Virus record (IMG/VR): IMGVR_UViG_3300019776_000324
Span: 250,001 to 314,000 of that record
From: a virus
Strand: one strand, 5' to 3'
DNA: 64,000 bases
Shown one piece after another: positions 24,650-33,623 of the stretch; within the stretch, counting starts at the first letter, position 1; the number at the start of each line of letters is the position of its first letter. Position numbers and translations under genes: made by a program. The notes beneath the pieces are model-generated. The model was given only the letters and a program-made list of their open reading frames with translations, searched no databases and was not told where the DNA came from.

Positions 24650-27600
24650 ATGAACATTCTTGAATTAGATTCCTATAATCTTGCTGACGCAGTTAAATTT
24701 AATAAAACATTAAATCCTAAAATCTGGGCTGGCGAAACAATGCGCCCCGAAGTTAGAGAAAAGCTATTAGCTATTGCTGAGGATTTTAAAGAATTTCTAG
24801 GCTTAAGTGACATTGAAGTCAAAGACATTACAGTGTCTGGCAGTAATGCCAACTACAGCTATACACCATACAGTGATATTGACTTGCATTTGGTAGTTGA
24901 TATTCCCCGTGCAGACAATGATGAAGTTTATCGTGAATTGTTTGATGCTAAAAAATATCAATACAACGATTTACATGATTACAAAATTGGCGGTTACGAT
25001 GTTGAGTTGTATGTAGAAAACGCAAACGAACCTCCTGTTTCTAAAGGTGTATACTCTATATTAAACAGCGACTGGATAAATATTCCTCGCAAGATTCGCA
25101 GTGAAGTCAACGACAATGCAGTTCGTAGCAAGTACGAAGATCTAAAACACCGTATTGACAATGCCATTGCTAGTGATGATTCTCAAGTGATTGATCGCTT
25201 GGCCAAGAAAATTAAAGATCTGCGTCAAGCAGGACTAGATGCACATGGCGAACTAGGAGCAGAAAATCTTGCTTATAAAATGTTACGCACACAGGGCAAG
25301 ATTAAAGAATTATACGATGCTCGTAATGCAGCCAAAGATCAAGAATTAAGTTTAAAAGAACGAGCACCAAAAGAAAAATTCACTTATGGATTTAAAGAAG
25401 ATGTTGGTATGAGCTGGGACGGAGTTAGTCCTACAACCAAAATGTTCTTGAGTGAAGAACCACCCGAACTCACAGACGAAGAAGTACTACGAGATTTTAT
25501 TAAATTCTGCGTTCAAGAATTAAAAATTGAAGCATTACCCAAAGTCAAGTTGCGCAGAGATCCACAGTGGAGTGTGCGTAACAAAACATTTGGTCGTTAT
25601 ATCAACGACATTCATACCTTGGAAGTGGCATTTGGTCAACGACACATCATGGATGTGCTCCGTACAGTGGCACACGAATTAACACACAAACATCAACACG
25701 AGCGTGACGGTGCCAAGATGGGTGCAGATGCAGGTGAAACTGGCAGTCCATGGGAAAATGAAGCCAATGCCCGTGCTGGTATTCTAATGCGTGACTATGG
25801 TCGACTACATCCAGAATTGTTTGATAGTAGCCAAACTGAATTGGGCGAAAGTGCCAGCGGTTATATTCCTACTAAGAAACAGGCCAACGATCCTCGTTTC
25901 AAAATGGCACTTACCAAAGATATTCGTCCGGGACAACTAGGCAAAGAAGCAAACAAATTAAAATTAAAGACAGACAGTCAGGGTCATCCACAAATAGCTA
26001 ACCCAAATGGCCTGTTTGAAAAACTAGCATTAGAATTAAATCAGTTCAAGCGCCGTGGTACTGTATTAGAGTCTGAGCAGTTGGATGAAGTTAGTATGCG
26101 TCCCAGCAGTCTTAAACAGTTTGCCAACAGCGAAGAAGCCAAGGGCATACAAGCTGGCTTTGAAGCAGAATTAATTTTCCGTGACACTACCAGCGATGAA
26201 AATGATGGCGAGGACATGGAACCTGACTATGACATGGACGAGCGTTGCCGTAGCATTAGTCAAGTTGTAGAGTTTTTCCAAGATGACGAATACGGATACG
26301 GATTAACTGAGCGTCAAGCTTCACGCTTACAAGACAGCTTGGACGAACAGTACATGGAGTGGTCAGACGAGCAAATGTACGACGCCTGGCGCGATGAGCG
26401 TGATGAATTGATTAAAGATGCGTGGTTGCGTGAAAAATCAATGGACGAGCGCATTCATGCTGCCCTAGTAGACGGATTAGATTTAACAGATGCGCAAGCC
26501 GATGCTGTTGTTAAACTGCACGATGATCGTGCCAGTGGCAAAATCAAAGGCAGTGAAATGAGCGATGAGCAGTTGGAGATGGCCAGCCAGTACAGCGAAG
26601 CTGTTTCCATTGCTGAAGATATTTTACAAGAAGATGTTGAACAAACCATAGAAAAAGAAGATGGTTTCTATGATGAAGTCTTAGATGATTTCCGCAGTAA
26701 TTTTTATGTTGATGATGATTCGGGCTTTTTTGATGATGTTGGCCTGCGCTGGATGAGTGATGTTGCTAACTCATATGACTTGGGTTGGCCTTATCTAACT
26801 GGCGGTGGCGGCAATGATGGCTCACGCAGTTGGGAAGAAATTGGCGATAGTTTACAACAAGCTGTTGATATGCCGGTTAAAGTAAGTAGCGGATATCACA
26901 GTGCTACACGCAAACCAGGTTTGTGGATTGTAGAACCAGACTCTAGTTTAGAACCAGATGATCGTGAAGATTATGGTTTAGAAATTGTAAGCCCTCCTAT
27001 GCCGTTGGAGCAGGCTTTAGAAAAATTAAAACAAGTTGCTGACTGGGCCAACCGCGAGGGTGATGCTTATACCAACAGTTCAACTGGCTTACATATGGGC
27101 GTAAGTGTACCTTACAAAGGTGGTGATGTTGACTACTTAAAGTTGATCCTGTTCCTAGGCGATGAGTATGTGTTAAAATCATTTGGTCGTCAAGCCAACA
27201 CCTATACCAAGAGTGCAATGAGCAAGTTTAAAGAAAACATCAAAGGTGGCCGTACTGATCCAATGAGCGTGATCAAACTCATGCAACACGGCCTGCTTGA
27301 GTTGGCACAGCGTGAAGTACAAAAAGGTGTTGGTGAAGGCAAGTATACCAGTGCTCACAAACAAAACAAATATATTGAATTCCGTAGTGCCGGAGGAGAT
27401 TGGTTAGCAGGTACCAATCCAATGCTAGGCGAAGCTGATGATGGATTTGTCGCTGGTAGTATGGACAAATTACAAAACACCATGATGCGCTATGCCTATG
27501 CCATGTATCTGGCAAGTCGTCCAGATCTTGAGCGCAGAGAATATGCTAAAAAGTTATACAAGCTAATTGCTCCCGAAGGCGATAGTCAACTGGCCCTGTT

Positions 27601-28849
27601 TAGTCAGTATGCTGCAGGCGAGCTCACAGCTGAGCAACTCAAAAAGCAATGGGCCGAAAAGACCATTGGCAAAGAAAAGAAAATGAACCAGCGTTGGAAA
27701 CTGTTCCAATTTGATAAAGTTGCTGACCAATGGTTGCCTGTCCCGGGTGCTGAGTGGAACGGTTACACTGAAGATCAAGTTAAAAATGCAGTATGGAGCA
27801 AGTATGGTCGCGAAGCATTAGACTCAGGTGAGTATGAATTACGCAACATGAGTGAAGATCAACAGTGGGAAGTCTACGATGTCAACACCGGTGATGTTCT
27901 TGAAATTGTTAAAGGCAAGAACAAAGGCGAAGTTGCTGACAAAGTGTACGACAAGTATAAGGATCAAGGAATAGGATTCAATGTTCGTCCGTATGAGGAT
28001 CCAACTACATTGACTCCTCGTGCCAAGTTAGCCAAGCGTATCGCTCAACCCAAGCAAGAACCTGACCAGACTGTAGATATGACGCCCGGTAATTGGGAAT
28101 TTTTCTACGAACCAACTGGACGAGTACTTGACGCAGTCTCTGGCGTTAGCACAACTCAAGCTAGAGCTGTGCTGGCTGATGTTCAACGCCGTTATAATGA
28201 TTTGGCCGCACCTAGTATTAAGATGCGTAAAACTGGTGAAGCCGCACCGGATGTAGCACAAAACTTTAGTCAAAATCCTAACCCAACAGCACCTATAGCC
28301 AATCAAGTGCGTATGCCTAACGGTGTGCCTGTTTGGGAATTGTTTGATATTGATACTGGCAGTGCCTTACATGCTATTGCTGATCATACTGGTCGCGAAG
28401 CATATACTCAAGGCATGGCATGGTTGCGCTCAGTTGGTGCTGAAAATCCAGAAACATACGGCGAGCGTTTTGCTATTCGTCCCAAGCGTTTACAACCAGG
28501 AGAACAAAATTTATCAGCTCCGCAAGATGCTACACAACGAGTAGGATCCTGGAGCATATATGATGTTACCTTAGGAAGAGAAATCAGTAGAATGGACGAT
28601 GTTTCGTTCGCACAGGCTGATGCTCGTGCTAATGAATTAGAGCGTAGCACTGGACATAACATGTCAGTTAGAGGTTTATCTGAGAACTTTGCCGATGGCA
28701 AGGGTCCCGGTCGCCCAGGAGATAGTCAGCGTCACGGAATACCTAAAGGTGCTACTATAGCTGAGTTAGAAAAAGCAGCTAAAGCACCAGGTCGTAAAGG
28801 ACAATTGGCCCGTTGGCAGTTAAATATGCGTAGAGGAAAGAAAAAATGA
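24650..28849 (+). CDS. Giant multidomain protein: nucleotidyltransferase, HExxH peptidase, amidoligase-like, C-terminal repeats
   Basis: 1399 aa. The ATG at 24650 is chosen because the longer frame begins with a TTG inside the terminator. Residues about 55-125: nucleotidyltransferase-type GSNANYSY...SDIDLHLVV. About 285-400: zinc-peptidase motif VAHELTHKHQHE (HExxH near 341). About 500-890: amidoligase-like, starting GFEAELIF, with YGLEIVSPPMPLEQAL and STGLHMGVSVP, and interrupted by a long acidic helical insert. About 1010-1350: five divergent W(E/K/S)(V/L/F/I)(Y/F) repeats. C-terminus GDSQRHGIPKG...RKGQLARWQLNM. First gene of the internal-protein cassette; probably a virion protein. Domain calls vary in strength; the amidoligase call is moderate. 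Confidence 0.65.
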   Translation: MNILELDSYNLADAVKFNKTLNPKIWAGETMRPEVREKLLAIAEDFKEFLGLSDIEVKDITVSGSNANYSYTPYSDIDLHLVVDIPRADNDEVYRELFDAKKYQYNDLHDYKIGGYDVELYVENANEPPVSKGVYSILNSDWINIPRKIRSEVNDNAVRSKYEDLKHRIDNAIASDDSQVIDRLAKKIKDLRQAGLDAHGELGAENLAYKMLRTQGKIKELYDARNAAKDQELSLKERAPKEKFTYGFKEDVGMSWDGVSPTTKMFLSEEPPELTDEEVLRDFIKFCVQELKIEALPKVKLRRDPQWSVRNKTFGRYINDIHTLEVAFGQRHIMDVLRTVAHELTHKHQHERDGAKMGADAGETGSPWENEANARAGILMRDYGRLHPELFDSSQTELGESASGYIPTKKQANDPRFKMALTKDIRPGQLGKEANKLKLKTDSQGHPQIANPNGLFEKLALELNQFKRRGTVLESEQLDEVSMRPSSLKQFANSEEAKGIQAGFEAELIFRDTTSDENDGEDMEPDYDMDERCRSISQVVEFFQDDEYGYGLTERQASRLQDSLDEQYMEWSDEQMYDAWRDERDELIKDAWLREKSMDERIHAALVDGLDLTDAQADAVVKLHDDRASGKIKGSEMSDEQLEMASQYSEAVSIAEDILQEDVEQTIEKEDGFYDEVLDDFRSNFYVDDDSGFFDDVGLRWMSDVANSYDLGWPYLTGGGGNDGSRSWEEIGDSLQQAVDMPVKVSSGYHSATRKPGLWIVEPDSSLEPDDREDYGLEIVSPPMPLEQALEKLKQVADWANREGDAYTNSSTGLHMGVSVPYKGGDVDYLKLILFLGDEYVLKSFGRQANTYTKSAMSKFKENIKGGRTDPMSVIKLMQHGLLELAQREVQKGVGEGKYTSAHKQNKYIEFRSAGGDWLAGTNPMLGEADDGFVAGSMDKLQNTMMRYAYAMYLASRPDLERREYAKKLYKLIAPEGDSQLALFSQYAAGELTAEQLKKQWAEKTIGKEKKMNQRWKLFQFDKVADQWLPVPGAEWNGYTEDQVKNAVWSKYGREALDSGEYELRNMSEDQQWEVYDVNTGDVLEIVKGKNKGEVADKVYDKYKDQGIGFNVRPYEDPTTLTPRAKLAKRIAQPKQEPDQTVDMTPGNWEFFYEPTGRVLDAVSGVSTTQARAVLADVQRRYNDLAAPSIKMRKTGEAAPDVAQNFSQNPNPTAPIANQVRMPNGVPVWELFDIDTGSALHAIADHTGREAYTQGMAWLRSVGAENPETYGERFAIRPKRLQPGEQNLSAPQDATQRVGSWSIYDVTLGREISRMDDVSFAQADARANELERSTGHNMSVRGLSENFADGKGPGRPGDSQRHGIPKGATIAELEKAAKAPGRKGQLARWQLNMRRGKKK

Positions 28850-29397
28850 GAGCTAGTGATTTTATAACAGAAGCAGTTAAACAACGCTTGGATCCCAAGT
28901 GCTGGAAGGGCAAGCACAAAGAAGGCACCAAAGTAAAAGGTGGTGTTAGAGTTAACAACTGTGTGCCCAACGAAAGTGTTGAACTAGATGAAGAATTTGA
29001 TCTTATCGAAAGCATTATTGAAACACTAGCTGAACGCAATCAAGTTGATGCTGAAGCTATCTGGGAAGATCTAGAGTCATTAACTGATGATGAGCTGTAT
29101 GTGTTTGCTACTACAACTCCAGTCATGGAAGATTGGCAAAAAGTCAATAAGAAGGACAAAACAGATGGCATGAGTACAAAAGCTGTTAAGGCCTATCGTC
29201 GTGAACATCCTGGTTCAAAGTTAAAGACTGCTGTGACTACCAAGCCCAGCAAGTTAAAGAAGGGTAGTAAAGCCAGCAAGCGTCGTAAGAGTTATTGCTC
29301 ACGCTCAAAGGGTCAAATGAAAATGCACAACATCAGCTGTGCGAAAACTCCAGATAAAGCTATCTGCAAAGCCCGCCGTCGTTGGAACTGTGAATGA
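28846..29397 (+). CDS. Basic Cys-containing protein with capsid-targeting-like N-terminus
   Basis: 183 aa, ATGA-coupled to the giant gene. MRASDFITEA resembles the T4 internal-protein leader (MKTYQEFIAEA), with a prohead-protease-type site ITE/A after residue 9. Then LDPKCWKGKHKEGTKVKGG..VNNCVP (residues about 14-42), an acidic middle (ELDEEFDLIE), and a strongly basic end with CSRSKG...SCAKTPDKAICKARRRWNC. The basic, Cys-patterned tail suggests DNA binding in the capsid; function otherwise unknown. Confidence 0.65.
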   Translation: MRASDFITEAVKQRLDPKCWKGKHKEGTKVKGGVRVNNCVPNESVELDEEFDLIESIIETLAERNQVDAEAIWEDLESLTDDELYVFATTTPVMEDWQKVNKKDKTDGMSTKAVKAYRREHPGSKLKTAVTTKPSKLKKGSKASKRRKSYCSRSKGQMKMHNISCAKTPDKAICKARRRWNCE

Positions 29398-31385
29398 GAT
29401 TTAAGGAATTTGTCACAGAATACAGCCAGCTAAAAACACAGCGGGCTCATCGTGATGGCTTAGATCTTGAGGTTCGTAGTAATGATGAAAATGTAAGCAT
29501 CTATGCTTATGCCAATGGTAAAGAACTTGCCCATGTGCATTTTGATCGAGTTGGTAACAATATTCTACCATATGATTTAGAAGTGGGCGAACACTATCGC
29601 GGTCAAGGTATTGCTAGTGTAATGTATGATTATGCCAAAGAGTTAGGCTATACAATAAAACGCAGTAGCGAGCAAACAGATGCAGGTCGTGCATTCTGGA
29701 ATAAGAATCGCGGTGAAGAAGGAAACATTTGGGAAGATAAAACACTAGATCCTGAGATCTATGGTGAGATGCTTCCCACCTCCACAGTCAAGCGCATTGT
29801 TACCAGTGTAATGAAACAAGTAGATCCTACAGCTAAAGTCACAGTTAAACAAAGTCCAGAAGGTTACTATAATGTTAATAGTGACAAACTTAGATTAGAC
29901 TTTGGTATCACTGCTGATGGTGGCGAGATCAATGCCAACATTGTTAATGCTTATAGTAGTTACAAGGGTGCTGGTGTTGTTACTAACATATTTGCTCAAT
30001 GCTTTAAGGCCGCAGAACAACTATGGGGCAAGCCCGCTAAGTTTGTTATGAGTGCTCACGAAGATCGTGGACACGGAGTATGGCAACACATAGCACAGAA
30101 ACTAGGTGCTGAGTGGCAAGGTAGCATAAGTGAAATAGCCCGCATACCAAATGATTACTATTCTGGAGGTAAAGAATCGTTACCCATTAACCCATCTGCT
30201 AGAAAATCCCAAATAAAACCGTTACCAGGTGGCAGTGGATTTGGATATTATACTCGCGAAGCGCCTGGTAGTATCATTATTTACATTGTGGATCCTAACA
30301 AGCCAGCTGAGCAACGAGATAATAAAAATGATATTATTGTAGCCATGTTAAGTTTAGATAAATGTCAATGGATTCCTGGTGCCTATACAGTTAATTCAGT
30401 CACTACAGACGAGGCGTATCGAGGTCGTGGACTTGGACATAGTTTGTATGGTATAGCATTATCAATCTTAGGTCTTACATTAGTTTCTGGAACCGAACAA
30501 ACATCTAGTGGTAGAAGTATGTGGAAAACAATAAGCAATTTTCCTGGAGTAGACATTAAAGGTTATACCAAAGCAACAGATAATCAAGCAAAACAACTAT
30601 TAAAACAAAATGGTGCTCAACCACTTACCGGAGACTATTGGACTTTTCCTATCAAACAAGGTAAACACGAACTTAAAAGCACCATACCGGATGTGCCAAC
30701 ATATCATACTCAATTTGCTAAAGATGTGCCGTACCACAAAATCTATAGAACTGGTCTAATTGCCAAGTGGAATCCAGGTCGAACTAATACTGTAAATGAA
30801 ATAGCCCGCATACCACAAAGCGAACTAGGTGACTGGGGAGAAGAAGGAACTATTGTTCCACCAGAACATCCAGTAGAAAAGAAGCCATTGCCTGGCGGCA
30901 GTAAGTTTACCTATGCTGTAGATAAAAACAGCCAGGGCAATCTAGAAATACTAATATTCGATGGCGAAAAGTTAGCTGCCGAATTAGACTTGTTTGAAAC
31001 AGGTGATGTGCTGAACACTTGGGGTGTAGAAACTATTGTAGTTGAACGCCCATATCGTGGACAGGGGTTGGGCAAAGCCTTATATGGTATTGCCTTAAGC
31101 ATACTAAAACTTACCATAGAAGCTGGCTCAACACAAACACGACATGGCCAACAGATGTGGTTAATGCTTAACAGTATTCCAGGAGTAGAAGTCAAAGGCT
31201 ACACTATGGTTCCTACTGCCAAGTATCAACCTAACAAGAATGATACCATTGTCAAGCAAGACAAAGACTGGACTCGTTATACATTCCCGGTTCATCCAGG
31301 AAAACAAAGTATGCGTAGTGGTCGCCCAGGTGCTGGACTTTATACTAGTCAAGCAACTATGATAGCTAAATGGACAGGTAAATGA
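29394..31385 (+). CDS. Tandem GNAT-acetyltransferase protein with capsid-targeting-like N-terminus
   Basis: 663 aa, ATGA-coupled. It begins MRFKEFVTEY. GNAT acetyl-CoA-loop motifs recur: YRGQGIASVMYDYA near 68, YRGRGLGHSLYGIA near 342, YRGQGLGKALYGIA near 553; a diverged copy seems to lie between residues 125 and 245. Linkers before the third and fourth domains repeat SEIARIP / NEIARIP and KPLPGGS(G/K)F. Acetyltransferases acting on host proteins or small molecules after injection are conceivable (inference). The last two domains are close duplicates (GIALSIL(G/K)LT). Confidence 0.7.
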   Translation: MRFKEFVTEYSQLKTQRAHRDGLDLEVRSNDENVSIYAYANGKELAHVHFDRVGNNILPYDLEVGEHYRGQGIASVMYDYAKELGYTIKRSSEQTDAGRAFWNKNRGEEGNIWEDKTLDPEIYGEMLPTSTVKRIVTSVMKQVDPTAKVTVKQSPEGYYNVNSDKLRLDFGITADGGEINANIVNAYSSYKGAGVVTNIFAQCFKAAEQLWGKPAKFVMSAHEDRGHGVWQHIAQKLGAEWQGSISEIARIPNDYYSGGKESLPINPSARKSQIKPLPGGSGFGYYTREAPGSIIIYIVDPNKPAEQRDNKNDIIVAMLSLDKCQWIPGAYTVNSVTTDEAYRGRGLGHSLYGIALSILGLTLVSGTEQTSSGRSMWKTISNFPGVDIKGYTKATDNQAKQLLKQNGAQPLTGDYWTFPIKQGKHELKSTIPDVPTYHTQFAKDVPYHKIYRTGLIAKWNPGRTNTVNEIARIPQSELGDWGEEGTIVPPEHPVEKKPLPGGSKFTYAVDKNSQGNLEILIFDGEKLAAELDLFETGDVLNTWGVETIVVERPYRGQGLGKALYGIALSILKLTIEAGSTQTRHGQQMWLMLNSIPGVEVKGYTMVPTAKYQPNKNDTIVKQDKDWTRYTFPVHPGKQSMRSGRPGAGLYTSQATMIAKWTGK

Positions 31386-32113
31386 CAACAGTTACCGGTG
31401 GCGTAGTAACAACTGATGGTGCATATACTGTACGCACTTTTGAAACCTCTGGCACATTAACTGTGTCTGGCGGAACATTAACTGATGTGCAATACTTGTT
31501 GATTGCTGGCGGCGGTCGTGCCGCAGTTCCAACTAGTTCCTATGTGGCCGGTGGAGGTGCTGGTGGTGCTCTAACAGGCAACATTACTCTTAATGCTGGT
31601 ACATATCCTGTAGTCATAGGTGAAGCTACAATAAGTAGTGCTTTTAATGATCTTGTAACTATACCCGGCGGCACAGGAGGATTTTATGGTAATGGATTCT
31701 CAGGTGGTTCAGGTGGTGGTGGTGGAGTAATAGGTGTTACTCATATAAATTTTCAGAACTTTGTTGCTGGCAATGGCACACCCGGACAAGGACATGCAGG
31801 GGGCAATCCCTATGGTGGTGGATATCCACCATTTGGCCCAGGTGGCGGTGGTGGTGCATCAGGACCCGGTGGACAAGGCAGTGCTGACGGAGTTGGTGGT
31901 GCAGGTGGCCCAGGCTTAGCCAGCGATATAACTGGTAATACTGTTTATTATGCAGGTGGCGGTGCTGGCAAAGGACCCAAAGGTATTGGGAATAATAGCC
32001 CCGGATACGACAACTACGGAGCTGGCGGTGGTTACTCAAGCACGGTAAATAATAACTACGGAGAGTTACTATCTCCACAACCCGGAGTGTTGATTTTAAG
32101 GTACCTAACATGA
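31382..32113 (+). CDS. Glycine-rich structural or adhesin-like protein
   Basis: 243 aa, ATGA-coupled. After a beta-rich N-terminus (VRTFETSGTLTVSGGTL, YLLIAGGG), residues about 55-230 are dominated by Gly with Ala/Ser/Pro (GGGAGG, GGGGGVIG), ending GVLILRYLT. This matches the glycine-rich domain proteins of phage tails and adhesins. Its place amid internal-protein genes is unexpected. Confidence 0.6.
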   Translation: MTTVTGGVVTTDGAYTVRTFETSGTLTVSGGTLTDVQYLLIAGGGRAAVPTSSYVAGGGAGGALTGNITLNAGTYPVVIGEATISSAFNDLVTIPGGTGGFYGNGFSGGSGGGGGVIGVTHINFQNFVAGNGTPGQGHAGGNPYGGGYPPFGPGGGGGASGPGGQGSADGVGGAGGPGLASDITGNTVYYAGGGAGKGPKGIGNNSPGYDNYGAGGGYSSTVNNNYGELLSPQPGVLILRYLT

Positions 32114-32322
32114 GATTTCAAGAAATAGTCGAAGCTAAAAACACAAATCCTATTGTAAATTACAATTTGTGGACAGCACAGGTACAGATCAAACAACCTA
32201 ACTATGTTGGCCGTATTGATGTTACTGTAACTGCTGCCAACGCACAAGATGCTCGCTTGTTAATGAAATCACAGTATGGTGTTGAATTTTGGCAAATTGG
32301 CAGTGTTAAACAAGTAAAATGA
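32110..32322 (+). CDS. Small protein with capsid-targeting-like N-terminus
   Basis: 70 aa, ATGA-coupled. MRFQEIVEA gives an IVE/A prohead-protease-type site at residues 6-9. The mature part would be a single alpha/beta domain (VTVTAANAQDARLLMKSQYG). Candidate internal head protein; activity unknown. Confidence 0.6.
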   Translation: MRFQEIVEAKNTNPIVNYNLWTAQVQIKQPNYVGRIDVTVTAANAQDARLLMKSQYGVEFWQIGSVKQVK

Positions 32323-32681
32323 GACTCAAAGAATTCGAACAAAAAGGCACTGATGCTGAACATGTGCTTGCTTATGTAAACAGCATACATCACGGCTTCA
32401 ATATTCCTGATACTATTTTAAATCACCCACAATGGCGCAAGACTCGTGTGCCACTAAACAAGCTACATATTCCCGACGAAGAAGGCGAAGACCTAGAAGA
32501 TCCGTACAATCGAGTACAGTGGATTGACTATGATCAAGTTAAAAGCGTTGATCGCCAATACATTGAAACACATCCTATTGTAGTAGACACCAATGGGCAT
32601 ATTATCGACGGTAATCACCGTGCTATAGCCGCTAAACTAGGCGGCATGTTTGACATTCCGGCATACATACCCACCAAATAA
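32319..32681 (+). CDS. ParB/Srx-like domain protein
   Basis: 120 aa, ATGA-coupled. Starts MRLKEFEQK, like its neighbours but without the Glu/Ala cleavage site. The block HPIVVDTNGHIIDGNHRAIAA (residues about 84-104) is the ParB-like nuclease motif (DGxHRxxA). The family includes nucleases and phosphotransfer enzymes; which applies here is unknown. Confidence 0.65.
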   Translation: MRLKEFEQKGTDAEHVLAYVNSIHHGFNIPDTILNHPQWRKTRVPLNKLHIPDEEGEDLEDPYNRVQWIDYDQVKSVDRQYIETHPIVVDTNGHIIDGNHRAIAAKLGGMFDIPAYIPTK

Positions 32682-32688
32682 TATACAG

Positions 32689-32695
32689 CTAAATA
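32689..32695 (+). promoter_or_regulatory. T4-type late promoter, CTAAATA, 4 nt from the ATG
   Basis: CTAAATA, CAGC, ATG at 32700. The shortest spacing in the window; no Shine-Dalgarno. Confidence 0.55.
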
Positions 32696-32699
32696 CAGC

Positions 32700-32993
32700 A
32701 TGGATAAGAAATTTGTGCGAGTATTAGCTGATGTACATTGCGAATGGGAAGGCCTAGATCCTATCTATCGTTTGTATGTTAATGACGAACTATTTGCCGA
32801 GCGCACATGGACATGGGCCAGTGCTTATCTTGAAGAAAATCTACAAATTGAAGCTGAACCCGGCGAATATACTATACGCTACGAATTAGTACAGCCGCAT
32901 CTAGCTGAATTAAAAGTAGAAAATATCCGTGTTGATTTTGGACCCGGAGTTATAGAAAATAATGTACTAAGGATTACCAATGAGACTGTATGA
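32700..32993 (+). CDS. Unknown beta-sandwich-like protein, 97 aa
   Basis: Alternating pattern with RLYVNDELFAERTWTW (24-39) and PGEYTIRYELV (58-68). Looks like a small Ig-like virion protein. Its 3' end overlaps the next gene by 14 nt. Confidence 0.55.
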   Translation: MDKKFVRVLADVHCEWEGLDPIYRLYVNDELFAERTWTWASAYLEENLQIEAEPGEYTIRYELVQPHLAELKVENIRVDFGPGVIENNVLRITNETV

Positions 32994-33180
32994 ATTTGTT
33001 AACTTGACTGAAGAAGCAAGTGCTTGTAGCACCACAGCAGGCAGTATTGCTCCGGTAAGTTCACCCATTGGTGGAATGGTCGCAAGAAATGCAGGATCTT
33101 TCTTTGCTGGTAAATACACTACTGACGATGCAACGCCTAATACGCCTGCAGAGTACAAAAAGTATAAACGGAAGAAATAA
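32980..33180 (+). CDS. Small internal-head-protein candidate, 66 aa
   Basis: MRLYEFVNLTEEASACS: capsid-targeting-like leader with LTE/E or TEE/A as possible protease site. The remainder is Ala/Ser/Gly/Pro-rich (APVSSPIGGMVARNAGSFF) with a basic tail (YKKYKRKK). TAATG overlap with the Dps gene. Function unknown. Confidence 0.6.
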   Translation: MRLYEFVNLTEEASACSTTAGSIAPVSSPIGGMVARNAGSFFAGKYTTDDATPNTPAEYKKYKRKK

Positions 33181-33620
33181 TGTTAGCTGATTTATTAAAA
33201 ACTTACTTGGCCAGTACATTTTCGTACTATTTAAAAGCCCACATGTTCCATTGGAATGTGGAAGGTCCAGACTTTGGCGAACTACATGGTTTCTTTTCAC
33301 AAATTTATGAAGATGCGTTTGATGCAGTAGATCCTATTGCTGAATTTATCCGTACTGCAGAAGAATATGCCCCAGGAAGCCTAACCCGCTTTCATGAATT
33401 AACACAAATACAGGACCAAACCAAGGTCCCTCGTGCCCGATTAATGTTAGAAGAATTACTCGCAGATACACAGACCATGAAAGATCTAAGCAAACAAGTG
33501 TTTGATGTTTCAACCCAAGAAGGTCGTGATGATGTTGCAAACTTTGCCGCAGATAGACTAAGCCAACACGGCAAGTACATGTGGCAACTTAAGAGTTATT
33601 TGAAAGACGCTAGGGCATGA
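33180..33620 (+). CDS. dps: Dps-like ferritin, intact ferroxidase site
   Basis: 146 aa four-helix protein. HWNVEGPDFGELHGFFSQIY carries His24 and His36, followed by Asp51 and Glu55; the spacings of 12, 15 and 4 residues match the Dps ferroxidase centre. Dps dodecamers store iron and protect DNA from peroxide. In a phage it could guard replicating or packaged DNA; location is unknown as it lacks the capsid-targeting-like leader of its neighbours. Confidence 0.8.
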   Translation: MLADLLKTYLASTFSYYLKAHMFHWNVEGPDFGELHGFFSQIYEDAFDAVDPIAEFIRTAEEYAPGSLTRFHELTQIQDQTKVPRARLMLEELLADTQTMKDLSKQVFDVSTQEGRDDVANFAADRLSQHGKYMWQLKSYLKDARA

Positions 33621-33623
33621 TCA

